A stretch of 64,000 bases of DNA, taken from assembly GCF_950295315.1 (NCBI RefSeq), contig NC_080180.1, positions 65,691,092 through 65,755,091 of the forward strand, written 5' to 3'. This document shows, one piece after another, positions 1 through 9,403 of the stretch (position 1 is its first letter; each line of letters starts with the position of its first letter). The notes below the pieces were generated by a model, which did not search any database, had not been told where the DNA came from, and worked only from the letters and a program-made list of their open reading frames with translations. The translations under genes were made by a program, and so were the position numbers. The DNA is from Erinaceus europaeus. Its lineage: Eukaryota > Chordata > Mammalia > Eulipotyphla > Erinaceidae.

Positions 1-937
1 TGAATTCTGGAACCATCCCGGGCCTCCCAGACCCCCGGGCTCCCTGCCGAAACTGGGCACACGAGATCTCCAGCTGCCGGTCCAGTCTGAAGGCAGACAA
101 GCTGGAGTACGCAGGGATTTGTGCAGAGATCGCAAGCTGCAATTCCTAAAAGTGAAGCTGCACAGGAAGCCACCTCCGGATGGTGAACCCCCCCCAACAA
201 CTAAGACAGTACAGATTTAAATTCGTGTTTAAAATGACATGTCTTCCTAACAAAGGTTTCTCTCCTTGTGTATTAATGACCATGTTTATGTGTATGTTTA
301 AAGTTTGGTAAACAGTAGCTTTAAGGCTAAATTCTTACTAGTCAAAGTTAAATGAAAAAGGTTTTCAATATAATCCTCATAAAGATAAAAATTAACTTAC
401 ATTTAAAGTCTGAGGTAAAAATTAGTTAACAATCAATATATTTTAACTAAGTTGGTCTAAACAAAAGGTTAAATAGACTTGTTGATATGTAAAACACTAC
501 CTTCTCTATTAGAAATGGTAGATCGCACAATGGCTATGCTAATTATTCTCATGCCTGAGGTCTCCTCTCCGGCCCACACCTAGGGTGTGTCTCCATCTTG
601 AATGGGTGTAACAAAAGGTTAAAAGACGTTGTTGATATGTAAAAGTCTCAAATTCCTTCTCTATTAGAAACGTTGGATCGTGCAGTAGATATGCTAATAA
701 GTCTTGTTTCATAGTAAGTAAGTTGCAGCCAGCTGCCTGTGGGACCCTAGGCCGTTCCCCGCCCCCATGCAATTGCCCGTCGAGGCAAGTAGCCCCCCAG
801 AGGCAAGAAATGTTTTTTTTTCAGATATGGCCCCCTCAGGCCTTCCCTTGGCAATATGCTGTTTTTTGTTATATATGTTTCTGTTCACTCCACACCCTTG
901 ATACTATAGTCATTTAGTTAAAAAGAAAAGGGAGAAT
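1..937 (+). mobile_element. ERV internal region, 3' part (copy 1, cut by window edge)
   Basis: This stretch is near-identical to 2013-2949 at a constant offset of 2012 bp. It ends in a polypurine tract directly before an LTR. It is therefore the 3' part of a retrovirus-like internal region whose 5' part lies outside the window. No gag, pol or env motif is visible. The short open frames at 539-772 and 723-917 are not conserved retroviral proteins. Confidence 0.85.
920..937 (+). promoter_or_regulatory. Polypurine tract before LTR1
   Basis: An A/G-rich run (AAAAAGAAAAGGGAGAA) sits immediately upstream of the TG that opens LTR1. In retroviruses this is the primer site for plus-strand DNA synthesis. 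The same tract recurs at 2932-2949. Confidence 0.8.
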
Positions 938-1409
938 TGTCGTATGCTTTACATTGGTTTGTTCTAGCCCTCCCCCCGCCAAGAGAATTGGATCAGGCCT
1001 GCTAATTTCGTGGGCCCGCTTGGCCCCGCCCCAAAAGAACCCCGGGAGAGGGTTCCTGAGTTCGAGAGTGCCAGAGTTGGAGAGTTCCTGAGTTCCGGAG
1101 TTTGAGAGTTTCAGAGTTACAGAGTAAGAGAGAGTTCCACAGTGGAAGAGTTTCAGGGGGTTCCCCAGTACGAGAGTTCCAGAGTTCCAGAGTTCCAGAG
1201 TTGGAAAGTTCCTGAGTTCCAGAGTAAGAGAGAGTGCTTGCGCTGCCGCAAAGAGACAGCAGAGTTCTGTTTGGTGATTAGTTTGTGTTAGTTTATGAAT
1301 CGTTGTTCCTGAATAAAGAAATACAGCTTCCCTGCCCAGCCGTTGTCTCCGCGTCTCTGTTACCCGCTGTGAAGCCAGCCCGCCCGGCAAGAGCCTCCGA
1401 ATTTTAACA
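938..1409 (+). mobile_element. LTR1 of class II ERV-like element
   Basis: The element opens with TG after a polypurine tract and closes with CA in TTTTAACA, five bases before a TGGCGCC primer binding site. It is about 472 bp long. A polyadenylation signal AATAAA is at 1312-1317. The U3/R part at about 1055-1230 is an array of degenerate GAGTTCCA / GAGAGTT units. The LTR is a full-length match to 2950-3414. Confidence 0.88.
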
Positions 1410-1414
1410 AGAAA

Positions 1415-1431
1415 TGGCGCCCACGTGGACC
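1415..1431 (+). promoter_or_regulatory. Primer binding site, lysine tRNA type, imperfect
   Basis: TGGCGCCCACGTGG follows LTR1 by five bases. Compared with the site at 3420-3437 it has lost one A and diverges after GTGG. Lysine-tRNA primer sites are typical of class II (betaretrovirus-like) ERVs. This copy looks weakened. Confidence 0.75.
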
Positions 1432-2931
1432 TGACCTGCGCATCTCTCAGATAAGTAAAGACAACTTGGCTACCTATGCACTATGGCCTTCTCTTCTGCT
1501 TGTAAAGAGATCTCCAAAGGCCTCTGCTCTTTCTTCACGAGACTGTTTTGCTGTTTCTGGAACATTTATCTCTGAACCACTCTGTGGTTTCCACTCGCTC
1601 GGGCGAACTCAGAACAGCCAGCGGGAAGAGCCAGCGGGAGGGAGGCAAGGCGCGGAGCTGCCGTTTCCACCTGGTTAAGCAGCCAGCCAGCCGGCTGAGC
1701 CCAGACAACCCCGCGCACCGCGCCCGCAGCCCCGCAGCCCCGCAGCCCGCAGGAGGCTGACGCCAGCACACAAGAGCCCCTAGAGCCCGAGGCCAACACG
1801 CAAGAGCCCGAGGCCAGCCCACAGGAGCCGGCTCTCCACCGCGTGGCGCAGGGCACTGGACGTGTGATCCCTCCACGCTGCTCGGCCACTGCGAGCAGGG
1901 CAGCAGACATGGCAGGGCCATGGGGCAGGGCCGCGGCGGTCTATCATGGCCGCCACCCCTGGGCAACTAGGCCCACGCCTTCTACAAAGATGGCCTGCCT
2001 GCCCTCTTTCTATGAATTCTGGAACCATCCCGGGCCTCCCAGACCCCCGGGCTCCCTGCCGAAACTGGGCACACGAGATCTCCAGCTGCCGGTCCAGTCT
2101 GAAGGCAGACAAGCTGGAGTACGCAGGGATTTGTGCAGAGATCGCAAGCTGCAATTCCTAAAAGTGAAGCTGCACAGGAAGCCACCTCCGGATGGTGAAC
2201 CCCCCCCAACAACTAAGACAGTACAGATTTAAATTCGTGTTTAAAATGACATGTCTTCCTAACAAAGGTTTCTCTCCTTGTGTATTAATGACCATGTTTA
2301 TGTGTATGTTTAAAGTTTGGTAAACAGTAGCTTTAAGGCTAAATTCTTACTAGTCAAAGTTAAATGAAAAAGGTTTTCAATATAATCCTCATAAAGATAA
2401 AAATTAACTTACATTTAAAGTCTGAGGTAAAAATTAGTTAACAATCAATATATTTTAACTAAGTTGGTCTAAACAAAAGGTTAAATAGACTTGTTGATAT
2501 GTAAAACACTACCTTCTCTATTAGAAATGGTAGATCGCACAATGGCTATGCTAATTATTCTCATGCCTGAGGTCTCCTCTCCGGCCCACACCTAGGGTGT
2601 GTCTCCATCTTGAATGGGTGTAACAAAAGGTTAAAAGACGTTGTTGATATGTAAAAGTCTCAAATTCCTTCTCTATTAGAAACGTTGGATCGTGCAGTAG
2701 ATATGCTAATAAGTCTTGTTTCATAGTAAGTAAGTTGCAGCCAGCTGCCTGTGGGACCCTAGGCCGTTCCCCGCCCCCATGCAATTGCCCGTCGAGGCAA
2801 GTAGCCCCCCAGAGGCAAGAAATGTTTTTTTTTCAGATATGGCCCCCTCAGGCCTTCCCTTGGCAATATGCTGTTTTTTGTTATATATGTTTCTGTTCAC
2901 TCCACACCCTTGATACTATAGTCATTTAGTT

Positions 2932-2949
2932 AAAAAGAAAAGGGAGAAT
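2932..2949 (+). promoter_or_regulatory. Polypurine tract before LTR2
   Basis: This is the same A/G run as at 920-937, immediately before the TG of LTR2. It defines the 3' end of the internal region. Confidence 0.8.
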
Positions 2950-3414
2950 TGTCGTATGCTTTACATTGGTTTGTTCTAGCCCTCCCCCCGCCAAGAGAAT
3001 TGGATCAGGCCTGCTAATTTCGTGGGCCCGCTTGGCCCCGCCCCAAAAGAACCCCGGGAGAGGGTTCCTGAGTTCGAGAGTGCCAGAGTTGGAGAGTTCC
3101 TGAGTTCCGGAGTTCGAGAGTTTGAGAGTTACAGAGTAAGAGAGAGTTCCACAGTGGAAGAGTTTCAGGGGGTTCCCCAGTACGAGAGTTCCAGAGTTCC
3201 AGAGTTGGAAAGTTCCTGAGTTCCAGAGTAAGAGAGAGTGCTTGCGCTGCTGCAAAGAGACAGCAGAGTTCTGTTTGGTGATTAGTTTGTCTTAGTTTAT
3301 GAATCGTTGTTCCTGAATAAAGAAATACAGCTTCCCTGCCCAGCCGTTGTCTCCGCGTCTCTGTTACCCGCCGTGAAGCTAGCCCACCCAGCAAGAGCCT
3401 CCAAAATTTTAACA
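2950..3414 (+). mobile_element. LTR2 of class II ERV-like element
   Basis: The sequence is near-identical to LTR1 but about 7 bp shorter because the GAGTTCC-type array has fewer units. AATAAA is at 3316-3321. It ends TTTTAACA and is followed after five bases by a perfect primer binding site. Confidence 0.88.
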
Positions 3415-3419
3415 ACAAA

Positions 3420-3437
3420 TGGCGCCCAACGTGGGGC
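3420..3437 (+). promoter_or_regulatory. Primer binding site, lysine tRNA type, intact
   Basis: The 18-base TGGCGCCCAACGTGGGGC matches the well-known primer binding site complementary to the 3' end of the major lysine tRNAs. It supports a class II (ERVK/betaretrovirus-like) assignment. Confidence 0.85.
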
Positions 3438-3726
3438 CAGCCAGCAATGGCCGACCACGGGGGGAGAGCAGGGAGTGAGACCTCAGAGAGGGAGAGCCGA
3501 GAGCCCAGAGAGAGAGAGAGGGGAGTGGTGAGGGGGCTTTTTATTGGGCGACAACCAGGGGTGACGTGTAGGGCCAAGATTGGTTGAAAGGGGGCACTCT
3601 AGGATTTAGCGAGGCATAGAAAACCTGGGGGCGGAGCCAGGATTGGTTGAAAGGGGGCATTCTAGGAGTTAGCGGGGCATAGAAAAACCTGGGGGCGGAG
3701 ACTGCATCAGAATAAGTCCTCAGCAA
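3438..3726 (+). mobile_element. Unrelated leader segment with 63-bp direct duplication
   Basis: After the primer site the sequence is purine-rich (GAGAGAG near 3500-3525) and differs from the leader after LTR1. It contains two tandem copies of a unit starting CCARGATTGGTTGAAAGGGG at 3574 and 3637 (period 63). Each copy has an inverted CCAAT (ATTGG) and a GGGGGCGGAG GC-box-like end. That looks like U3 enhancer material. It is joined abruptly to a LTR3 that lacks its first bases. Confidence 0.6.
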
Positions 3727-4182
3727 CATGCTTTACATTGGTTTGTTCTAGCCCTCCCCCCCCCAAGAGAATTGGATGAGTCCTGTTAATTTCGCGGGCC
3801 TGCTTGGCCCCGCCCCAAGGAACCCCGGGAGAGGGTTCCTGAGTTCGAGAGTGCCAGAGTTCCTGAGTTCCGGAGTTCGAGAGTTGCAGAGTTACAGAGT
3901 AAGAGAGAGTTCCACAGTGGAAGAGTTTCAGAGGGTTCCCGAGTACGAGAGTTCATGAGTTCGAGAGTAAGGGAGAGGGTTCCTGAGTTCGAGAGAAAGA
4001 GAGAGAGTGCTTGTGCCGCCGCAAAGAGACAGCAGAGTTCTGTTTGGTGATTAGTTTGTGTTAGTTTATGAATTGTTGTTCCTGAATAAAGAAATACAGC
4101 TGCCCTGCCCAGCCGTTGTCTCCGCGTCTCTGTTACCCGCTGTGAAGCTAGCCGTCCTGGCAAGAGCCTCCGAATTTTAACA
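3727..4182 (+). mobile_element. LTR3 of class II ERV-like element, 5' edge lost
   Basis: The match to LTR1/2 begins at ATGCTTTACATTGG, so the first ~6 bases (TGTCGT) are missing. It ends at TTTTAACA. AATAAA is at 4085-4090. Sequence divergence and the repeat array differ more from LTR1 and LTR2 than those two differ from each other, so it probably comes from an older or separate insertion. Confidence 0.85.
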
Positions 4183-4990
4183 ACAATTATTATTATTATT
4201 ATTTTATTATTCTGCTCTGGCTCTGGAGATAACAGTCTTCTCCTTCCTGATGACCTTTCAAATAGAATGACTTCTTAGTCCTCGAGAAGGCCACTTCGGG
4301 ATTACAGGAACCCCATGCTAAAAAACTTCCTTTTGCTCTTTTTCTGCTAGTCATCCTAGTTGTGGAGAGAGAGATGGTTCTTGTCTCCATGTGGATTTGG
4401 TAAGGTATGTGCCATCATCCCAGGGAACACTTGTCCTTGTCTCTGTTACCACAGGCTGTCCCCCATCCAGGCCACAGAAGCAGAGCAGAGGCAACAGTTA
4501 TGAGATCAGTTATGAGATCCATAACTGATAGGTGGGGTGGACTTCCTCCAACCCCGACACGGGCAGGTGTGAAGCCCACCCTGCCTTGGCTGTGTGCCTT
4601 TAGTTTTCTGCAGTTGCACAAGCAGGTGCAGGTTTGAAGCAGAACAGAAAAGTTGGTCATGCACATAGTTGAATCACTAACCCCACCAGCCCCATGATCA
4701 GCCTGATGAAGCATAATGTTAAGATTCTCTGGAATCACTAAAAACCGCTGGGTAAATAGAGAGCTGGGGAATTTTATTGCTACAGGACATCCTAAAAGTA
4801 GTCTGTCTTTTTAAAATACGTATTATTTTCCTAAGAGATCCACTGAGGTTCACCTTCTGTAAAAACATCTCCACTTGCTTGGAAATGAGGAATACTCTAT
4901 CATTTTGTTTTCTGCTGAGCATTTACTGTAATCCTTAAGGTTTCCATGCAAAGAGGAATAAATCATCCAGAGATGTAACATTCACATACT
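4183..4990. other. No recognised feature
   Basis: It begins with a short ATT repeat (4187-4208) next to the LTR3 end. The rest is moderately GC-rich single-copy-looking sequence. Open frames (for example 4407-4637 and 4415-4738) are short and match nothing I recognise. Confidence 0.5.
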
Positions 4991-4997
4991 GTCATTG

Positions 4998-5292
4998 TAT
5001 TGTTAAGGTTTCGGGGGCTCCAGCTGGCCAGGCTAGCATTGCGGCGGTAAACAGAGACAGACTCGAGGACACACGGCTGGGCTGAGAAGCTGCAGTTTAA
5101 TCTTTATTCACGAATGGGCAAATCACCACACCCTGTGCTTCCCCCTGTTTTTCCTTCCACCGCTCCTGCTGCTGGGACTCTGGGCATCCTTAGCATACGG
5201 GCGGGGAGAAAGAGGGGCGAAACTAGCAAGGGCCAAACCATTTCTCTCAGAGGTAGGGGGAAGGGACCAAACCAACACGAAGAATACCAACA
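4998..5292 (-). mobile_element. Compact solo LTR related to LTR1-3
   Basis: Read on the minus strand, it runs from TGTTGGTATTC to CCGAAACCTTAACA, with an AATAAA signal (TTTATT at 5103-5108 on the plus strand). The R-U5 part resembles that of LTR1 (CAGCCGT..GTCTC..CTGTTTACCGC versus CAGCCGTTGTCTC..CTGTTACCCGC). TCATTG occurs at 4992-4997 and at 5293-5298, a possible 6-bp target-site duplication, although three extra bases lie before the left end. Confidence 0.6.
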
Positions 5293-5371
5293 TCATTGAA
5301 GTAAAATTAGGACAGTTCCTAAATTCACATTCCTGATAGATTTTTCAAGTGAAGCAGTGGGCCTAATAATG

Positions 5372-5526
5372 CAACATCAATTTTCCTTTCTATATAAATT
5401 CTAACTAAATGCATTCAGATGGGGAGGGGGTGGGATATGGAGATCGGGTGGTGGGAATTGTGTGGAGTTGTACCCCTCCTATCCTAGGGTTTTGTTAATG
5501 TCTCCTTTTTTAACTAAATAAATAAA
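5372..5526 (+). mobile_element. L1 3' end, plus strand
   Basis: The stretch GGGTGGTGGGAATTGTGTGGAGTTGTACCCCTCCTATCCT and the following TTTTGTTAATGTCTCC...AATAAATAAA is the reverse complement of the L1 3' UTR start seen at 10385-10440. It is a severely 5'-truncated L1 with an A-rich tail. Confidence 0.75.
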
Positions 5527-5544
5527 CAACAATCACTTATTAAT

Positions 5545-5720
5545 TAATTTTTAAATTTTATTTATAAAATGGAAATATTGCCAAGACCATTCATTGATTT
5601 CATTTTTATTTATTTATTTATTTATTTATGAAAAGCAACACGTGTGTTCCCAGGAATCAAATACAGACCCATATCTCTAGGCCTGACATGCTAATTGCTG
5701 TGCAGCCTCCCAGGTCATGA
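5545..5720 (-). mobile_element. Degenerate tRNA-derived SINE, minus strand
   Basis: A TTTATTTATTTATTTATTT tail is followed by a body with CAGGAATCAAATACAGACCC and GACATGCTAATTGCTGTGCAGCCTCCCAGG, which reads as a decayed B box and A box in reverse. It is an old copy. Confidence 0.5.
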
Positions 5721-6115
5721 AAAGTTATGTCTTAATGTTCATTGGTCTTTGTACTTAAGAAAACATGTTTAATTTATACCAAAAAGAGGAGCAAAGAAGC
5801 AGAATGTGGCTCAAATTTAGGACAAATTGGGAAGGACTTATCTTTGGCACCTATTTATAAAATGTTTCGGAGGAAAACTCCATAATCGTTAGTTACTGGC
5901 AGCCTGTCCTAGGTGAACAGTCGATGTATCTGTGTGCAGAGGAGAAAGTACAAGTCCAGATTAAAGGGACGTGATAGCAGAATGTGTCATCTATGCACGT
6001 GGCATCTGGAGCTTATTAAACATATCTAGTACCAGAATACACTGAAATGAACTTACTATTAATTTATTAGGTTCTAGAAAATACACAAGTGAGAAATTTT
6101 CCAATGCGTCCTATT
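5721..6115. other. No recognised feature
   Basis: AT-rich sequence without repeats or coding signs that I can identify. Confidence 0.5.
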
Positions 6116-6123
6116 AAGATCTG

Positions 6124-6471
6124 TGTCAGGGTCGTGCAGTAGCACAGCGGGTTAAGCGCACATGGTGCAAAACGCAAGGACCGGGGTAAGGATCCCGGTT
6201 AGAGTCCCTGGCTCTCCACCTGCAGGGGAGTCGCTTCGCAGGTGGTGAAGCAGGTCTGCAGGTGTCTGTCTTTCTTTCCCCCTCTCTGTCTTCCCCCCCG
6301 CTCTGGTTCTCTCTGTCCTATCCAACAACAACGACATCAACAATAACAATAATAACCACAACAAGGCTAAAACAACAAGGGCAACAGAAGGGGGGAAAAT
6401 GGCCTCCAGGAGCAGTGGATTCATGGTGCAGGCACTGGGCCCCAGCAATAACCCTGGACTCAAAAAAAAAA
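6124..6471 (+). mobile_element. SINE, long type (hedgehog ERI-like)
   Basis: The head has Pol III boxes (A box in AGTAGCACAGCGGGTTAAGC; B-box region slightly mutated, GGTTAGAGTCC). The body has CACCTGCAGGGGAGTCGCTT and GGTGAAGCAGGTCTGCAGG, then CT-rich and CAA-rich parts, CTCCAGGAGCAGTGGATTCA and a poly(A). AAGATCTG flanks both sides (6116-6123, 6472-6479) as a target-site duplication. Confidence 0.9.
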
Positions 6472-6479
6472 AAGATCTG

Positions 6480-7110
6480 CATCTCTCTAGCCAAAAGCAG
6501 ACACAGAACACAGGGGAAGCTACAGACCAGTGATGGAAGCACAGAGAGACGTGTGTGTATCAGCTCAACAGGGTTAAGTGCAGACTATAGAAAATGATGT
6601 CGACTTCACGGTAGAAATAAAAATTAGAAATGATGGGTGAATGGATGGATGGGTGGATAAGTGGATAAATGGATGGGTTGGAATGAGAGATAGATAGATA
6701 GATAAATAGATATACAGATATGATGAATAGAATGATACATAACATCCAAACACATCAAGAATGTTTGGAGAAGATAACTAAGTAATAAGTACTTCCATAA
6801 GGATATATTCTGGAAATAATAATGCTGAAGACAGTGATATTTTGTGCAGTAACTGTATTATAGTTTACGAATCTCTCTCTTGCAGGGTTAAGCTTAGCTA
6901 CTCTGAGAAATCTTTTAATTTGCATAACCTCTAAGTCTCGTTCAGAGTCAAATGCAATAGACTGACTACCTTACAGTTTTGGTACAGCGCACATGCACTT
7001 TTGGCAAGGGGAATTTTAAGAAATTTCTTGACAATAGTTTGAACTTATTGAAAACAATGAACAGCTTAGATTAAAAAAATGATGAAACTTTCCCAACTGC
7101 CATTCAGAGA
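6480..7110. other. AT-rich sequence with GGAT/GATA microsatellite
   Basis: An imperfect GGAT then GATA repeat lies at about 6633-6725. The remainder is AT-rich with no feature I can name. Confidence 0.6.
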
Positions 7111-7114
7111 ATGT

Positions 7115-7329
7115 CAGGCCATGGCGTATCTGGTTAAACGCTCACATTACAGCACAAGGCCCTGATCCCCACCTGCAGAGAGAAAGCTTCGCGAGTGGTG
7201 AAGTAGGTCTGCAGGTGTCTCTGTCTCTCTCCCTCTCTCTATCTCCCCCTCTCTTCTCAATTTCTCTCTTTTTTTAAAGATTTTTTTAATCTTTATTTGT
7301 TGGATAGAGACAGTCAGAAATTGAGAGGG

Positions 7330-7363
<34 letters not shown>

Positions 7364-7512
7364 TCTGCAGCCCTGCTTCACCACTTCTGAACTTTGCCCT
7401 GCAGGTGGGGACGGGGGCTTGAACCTAGATCTTTGCACATGTACACTCAACCAGATGCGTCACCACCTGGCCCTCTCAACTTCTCTCTGTCTCTATCCAA
7501 CAATGAATAAAC
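7115..7512 (+). mobile_element. SINE, short type, interrupted by a second SINE
   Basis: The head and body run from 7115 to about 7269 (GCGTATCTGGTTAAACG; CCCCACCTGCAGAGAGAAAG; GTGAAGTAGGTCTGCAGG). The end, CTCTGTCTCTATCCAACAATGAATAAA, resumes at 7474-7512. Everything between is the minus-strand SINE at 7270-7473. Confidence 0.85.
7270..7473 (-). mobile_element. SINE, short type, nested in another SINE
   Basis: The reversed SINE has its T-rich tail at 7270-7300, a GA-rich central part, CCTGCTTCACCACTTC, and ends CACCACCTGGCCC. TCTCAAyTTCTCTCT at 7255-7269 and 7474-7488 is a 15-bp target-site duplication with one mismatch. It shows insertion into the CT-rich part of the older SINE. Confidence 0.9.
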
Positions 7513-9095
7513 TAAAGGAGAGAGAGAGAGAGAGAATATGTTGGGGCACTGGAAGGAATGTGGGAATTTCTGACAAGCAGTGATTCTGAGGTTGTCTTGA
7601 AAATGAGCTAATTCAGGTTCTCATGTGAAGGTCACTGGACCAGGCACAGAGAGACATGTGCTTATGTGCAAATTTGATTGAAAGCTGACCATCTGGACCA
7701 TCTTTACTTCTACTTCAGCAATATTGACAAGTAGGAAAATTAAATATAAAATACTATGATTTCTGATGGCTTGCAACTAAAGCTATTTGGGATTGTGACA
7801 CAAGATGTATAATAAGATATGTGAGGGACAGAGCCAAATCACACACATATAAAAAGAGAGTGACAAGGTTTTTCCCTTGTAATGGTATCTCTAATCATAT
7901 TTATTATAAACACAGGGCAATCATTCTTAAATCACACTTTTAATACAAGAATGTGAGCCACACAGATTTGATGACGCTATCAAAAGCTTTGCTCTGCCAG
8001 CCAGCTTAGTCTCCCTAAGCCCAAAGTGCTCTGGCAAGGTTAAAAGTAAGATCAATAATTTGTATGAAACACTAGCTGATATTTAAATGAGAATATTTCT
8101 TCTGTATGAAATGTTGAAATTCTCATTCACTGCATTAGTATCTTATGTATATGCTGTGGTTCAAATGAAGGAAAAACAAAGAATTAGAAAACTGTTGGGA
8201 AAAATGTGATCTTCCTCTTCAGAAAGAAAATACCTCAAAGTGATGACCAGGAGAAACCTACCTACCTATAGAATGAATTATCTGATATAATTTCAATCTT
8301 AAAAACAATCATGATCTCTTCTTTAGAGCTGTGGATAAGCTTATACCCTGCCTTTGTATGTTTATCTAAAAACAGATTTACTTAATCTATGTGACAATTT
8401 CTAGGACCTGTTTCATTTGGGCTTCTCCGCTCTTCCATTGTATTATAACATATGTATGCTTGGCTGTAAGTAATAACTTGGCAAAGGGAAATTGTTTATA
8501 CTTCAATGGTGAATAAATGCCACTTTCACTAGGGAACACACAACGAAAGGAGAGAACGCATTATTGGTTCTCATTTTCAGAAATTAGGCAGAGGACTGGT
8601 AAGCATGCCATAAATACATGGTGGTATTTCACACATTTTTATTATTGTCTAACATAAAATTATCCTTTACTATCATTCATAGTTTAATGTGCAGTAAAGG
8701 GAAAGTCGATAACCCTTTTACCACTTGGTCTGCTTTTATCGTGCTTTTAATTTTATTGAGATAGTCATCAGTAGCATTTTAACTCTCCAGTAACTCATGT
8801 TTGCATGTGGGAAAGAAAAGGGGGAGAGATAGAAAGTAAAAGAGAGATTTGCATGTGGGGTTGTTTGAAAGTCACCATCCGTGTATCTACAGCAGGATAA
8901 ATAGTTTATGTAGAAACCCAAGCAATAGCCTTCCTGGTGGCTTATGTCAAGCAGAGTTTTTCAACCCAGAGGCATAGGAAGATCACTCAATCCTTAAAAA
9001 ACAAACAAACAAACAAACCTCTGTAATTTGAGAAATCAGAAATCAGCAGTCCCAGTAAATGTTAACATGAAGATAAATAAAAAAAGAAAAGAGAA
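7513..9095. other. AT-rich, no recognised feature
   Basis: A GA dinucleotide run at 7516-7534 and an AAAC repeat at 9000-9018 are the only simple repeats. There are no coding or transposon signatures that I can identify. Confidence 0.5.
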
Positions 9096-9305
9096 GGTCC
9101 CAGGTGGTGGTGCATCTGGTTAAGTGCACACAGGACATCGTGCAAGGACCCAGGCTCAAGCCCCTCGTCCCCACCTATAAGGGAAAAGCTTCACGAGTGG
9201 TGAAGCGGGGCTGCAGGTGTCTCTCTGTCTCTTTTACTCTCTATTGCTCCCACTCATTTCAATGTCTCTCTGTCTCTATCCAATAATAAATAAGTAAAAT
9301 TTAAA
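9096..9305 (+). mobile_element. SINE, short type
   Basis: GTGGTGCATCTGGTTAAGTGC forms the A-box region and CAGGCTCAAGCCCC the B box. These are followed by CCCCACCTATAAGGGAAAAGC, GTGGTGAAGCGGGGCTGCAGGTGTCTC and TCTCTATCCAATAATAAATAAG. It is complete at the 3' end. Confidence 0.88.
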
Positions 9306-9403
9306 AGAGAGAAATAAGGTAGAAAGGAAGAGCGAGAGAAGGAAAGAAAGAGAGAAAGTAGAAAGAAAGAGAGAAGGAAAGATAGAAGGAAATAAAGAAA
9401 GAA
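9303..9403 (+). repeat. GAAA/GAGA purine-rich tail expansion
   Basis: Imperfect GAAAG and GAAGGAAA units directly continue the A-rich tail of the preceding SINE, so this is probably a microsatellite grown from its tail. Confidence 0.7.

Larger units (their letters stand above)
1410..2949 (+). mobile_element. Complete short internal region, non-autonomous ERV
   Basis: About 1.54 kb lies between LTR1 and LTR2, bounded by a primer binding site and a polypurine tract, as in a complete but gutted provirus. The 5' 600 bp is GC-rich with small repeats (CCCGCAG at 1720-1752; AAGAGCCCGAGGCCA-like units at 1765-1825). The 3' 700 bp is AT-rich. None of the open frames (the longest plus-strand one is 129 codons at 1843-2232) shows retroviral protease, reverse transcriptase, integrase or envelope motifs. 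The AT-rich part from about 2216 to 2480 resembles 30740-31240 in the pol-bearing ERV. Confidence 0.75.
1..3424 (+). repeat. 2012-bp tandem direct duplication (LTR plus internal)
   Basis: Position 1 aligns with 2013. The match continues through internal sequence and the LTR to about 1412/3424, then stops just before the two primer binding sites. Differences are few (for example fewer GAGTTCC units in the second LTR). This is the pattern left by LTR-LTR recombination or by insertion of related proviruses into one another. Confidence 0.9.

Noticed and set aside
1060..1230. CRISPR-like repeat array in the LTR
   Set aside because: Units are 7-10 bp, degenerate and without spacers; the host is a vertebrate.
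914..1390. 158-codon minus-strand frame, and 187- and 125-codon counterparts at 3014-3577 and 3786-4163
   Set aside because: They are antisense to the LTRs and run through the GAGTTCC array; no known protein features.
1535..2232. Overlapping 114-143-codon frames on both strands (including 1843-2232)
   Set aside because: They lie in the GC-rich leader of the gutted ERV, where stop codons are rare; no gag-like motifs (no major homology region, no CCHC knuckle).
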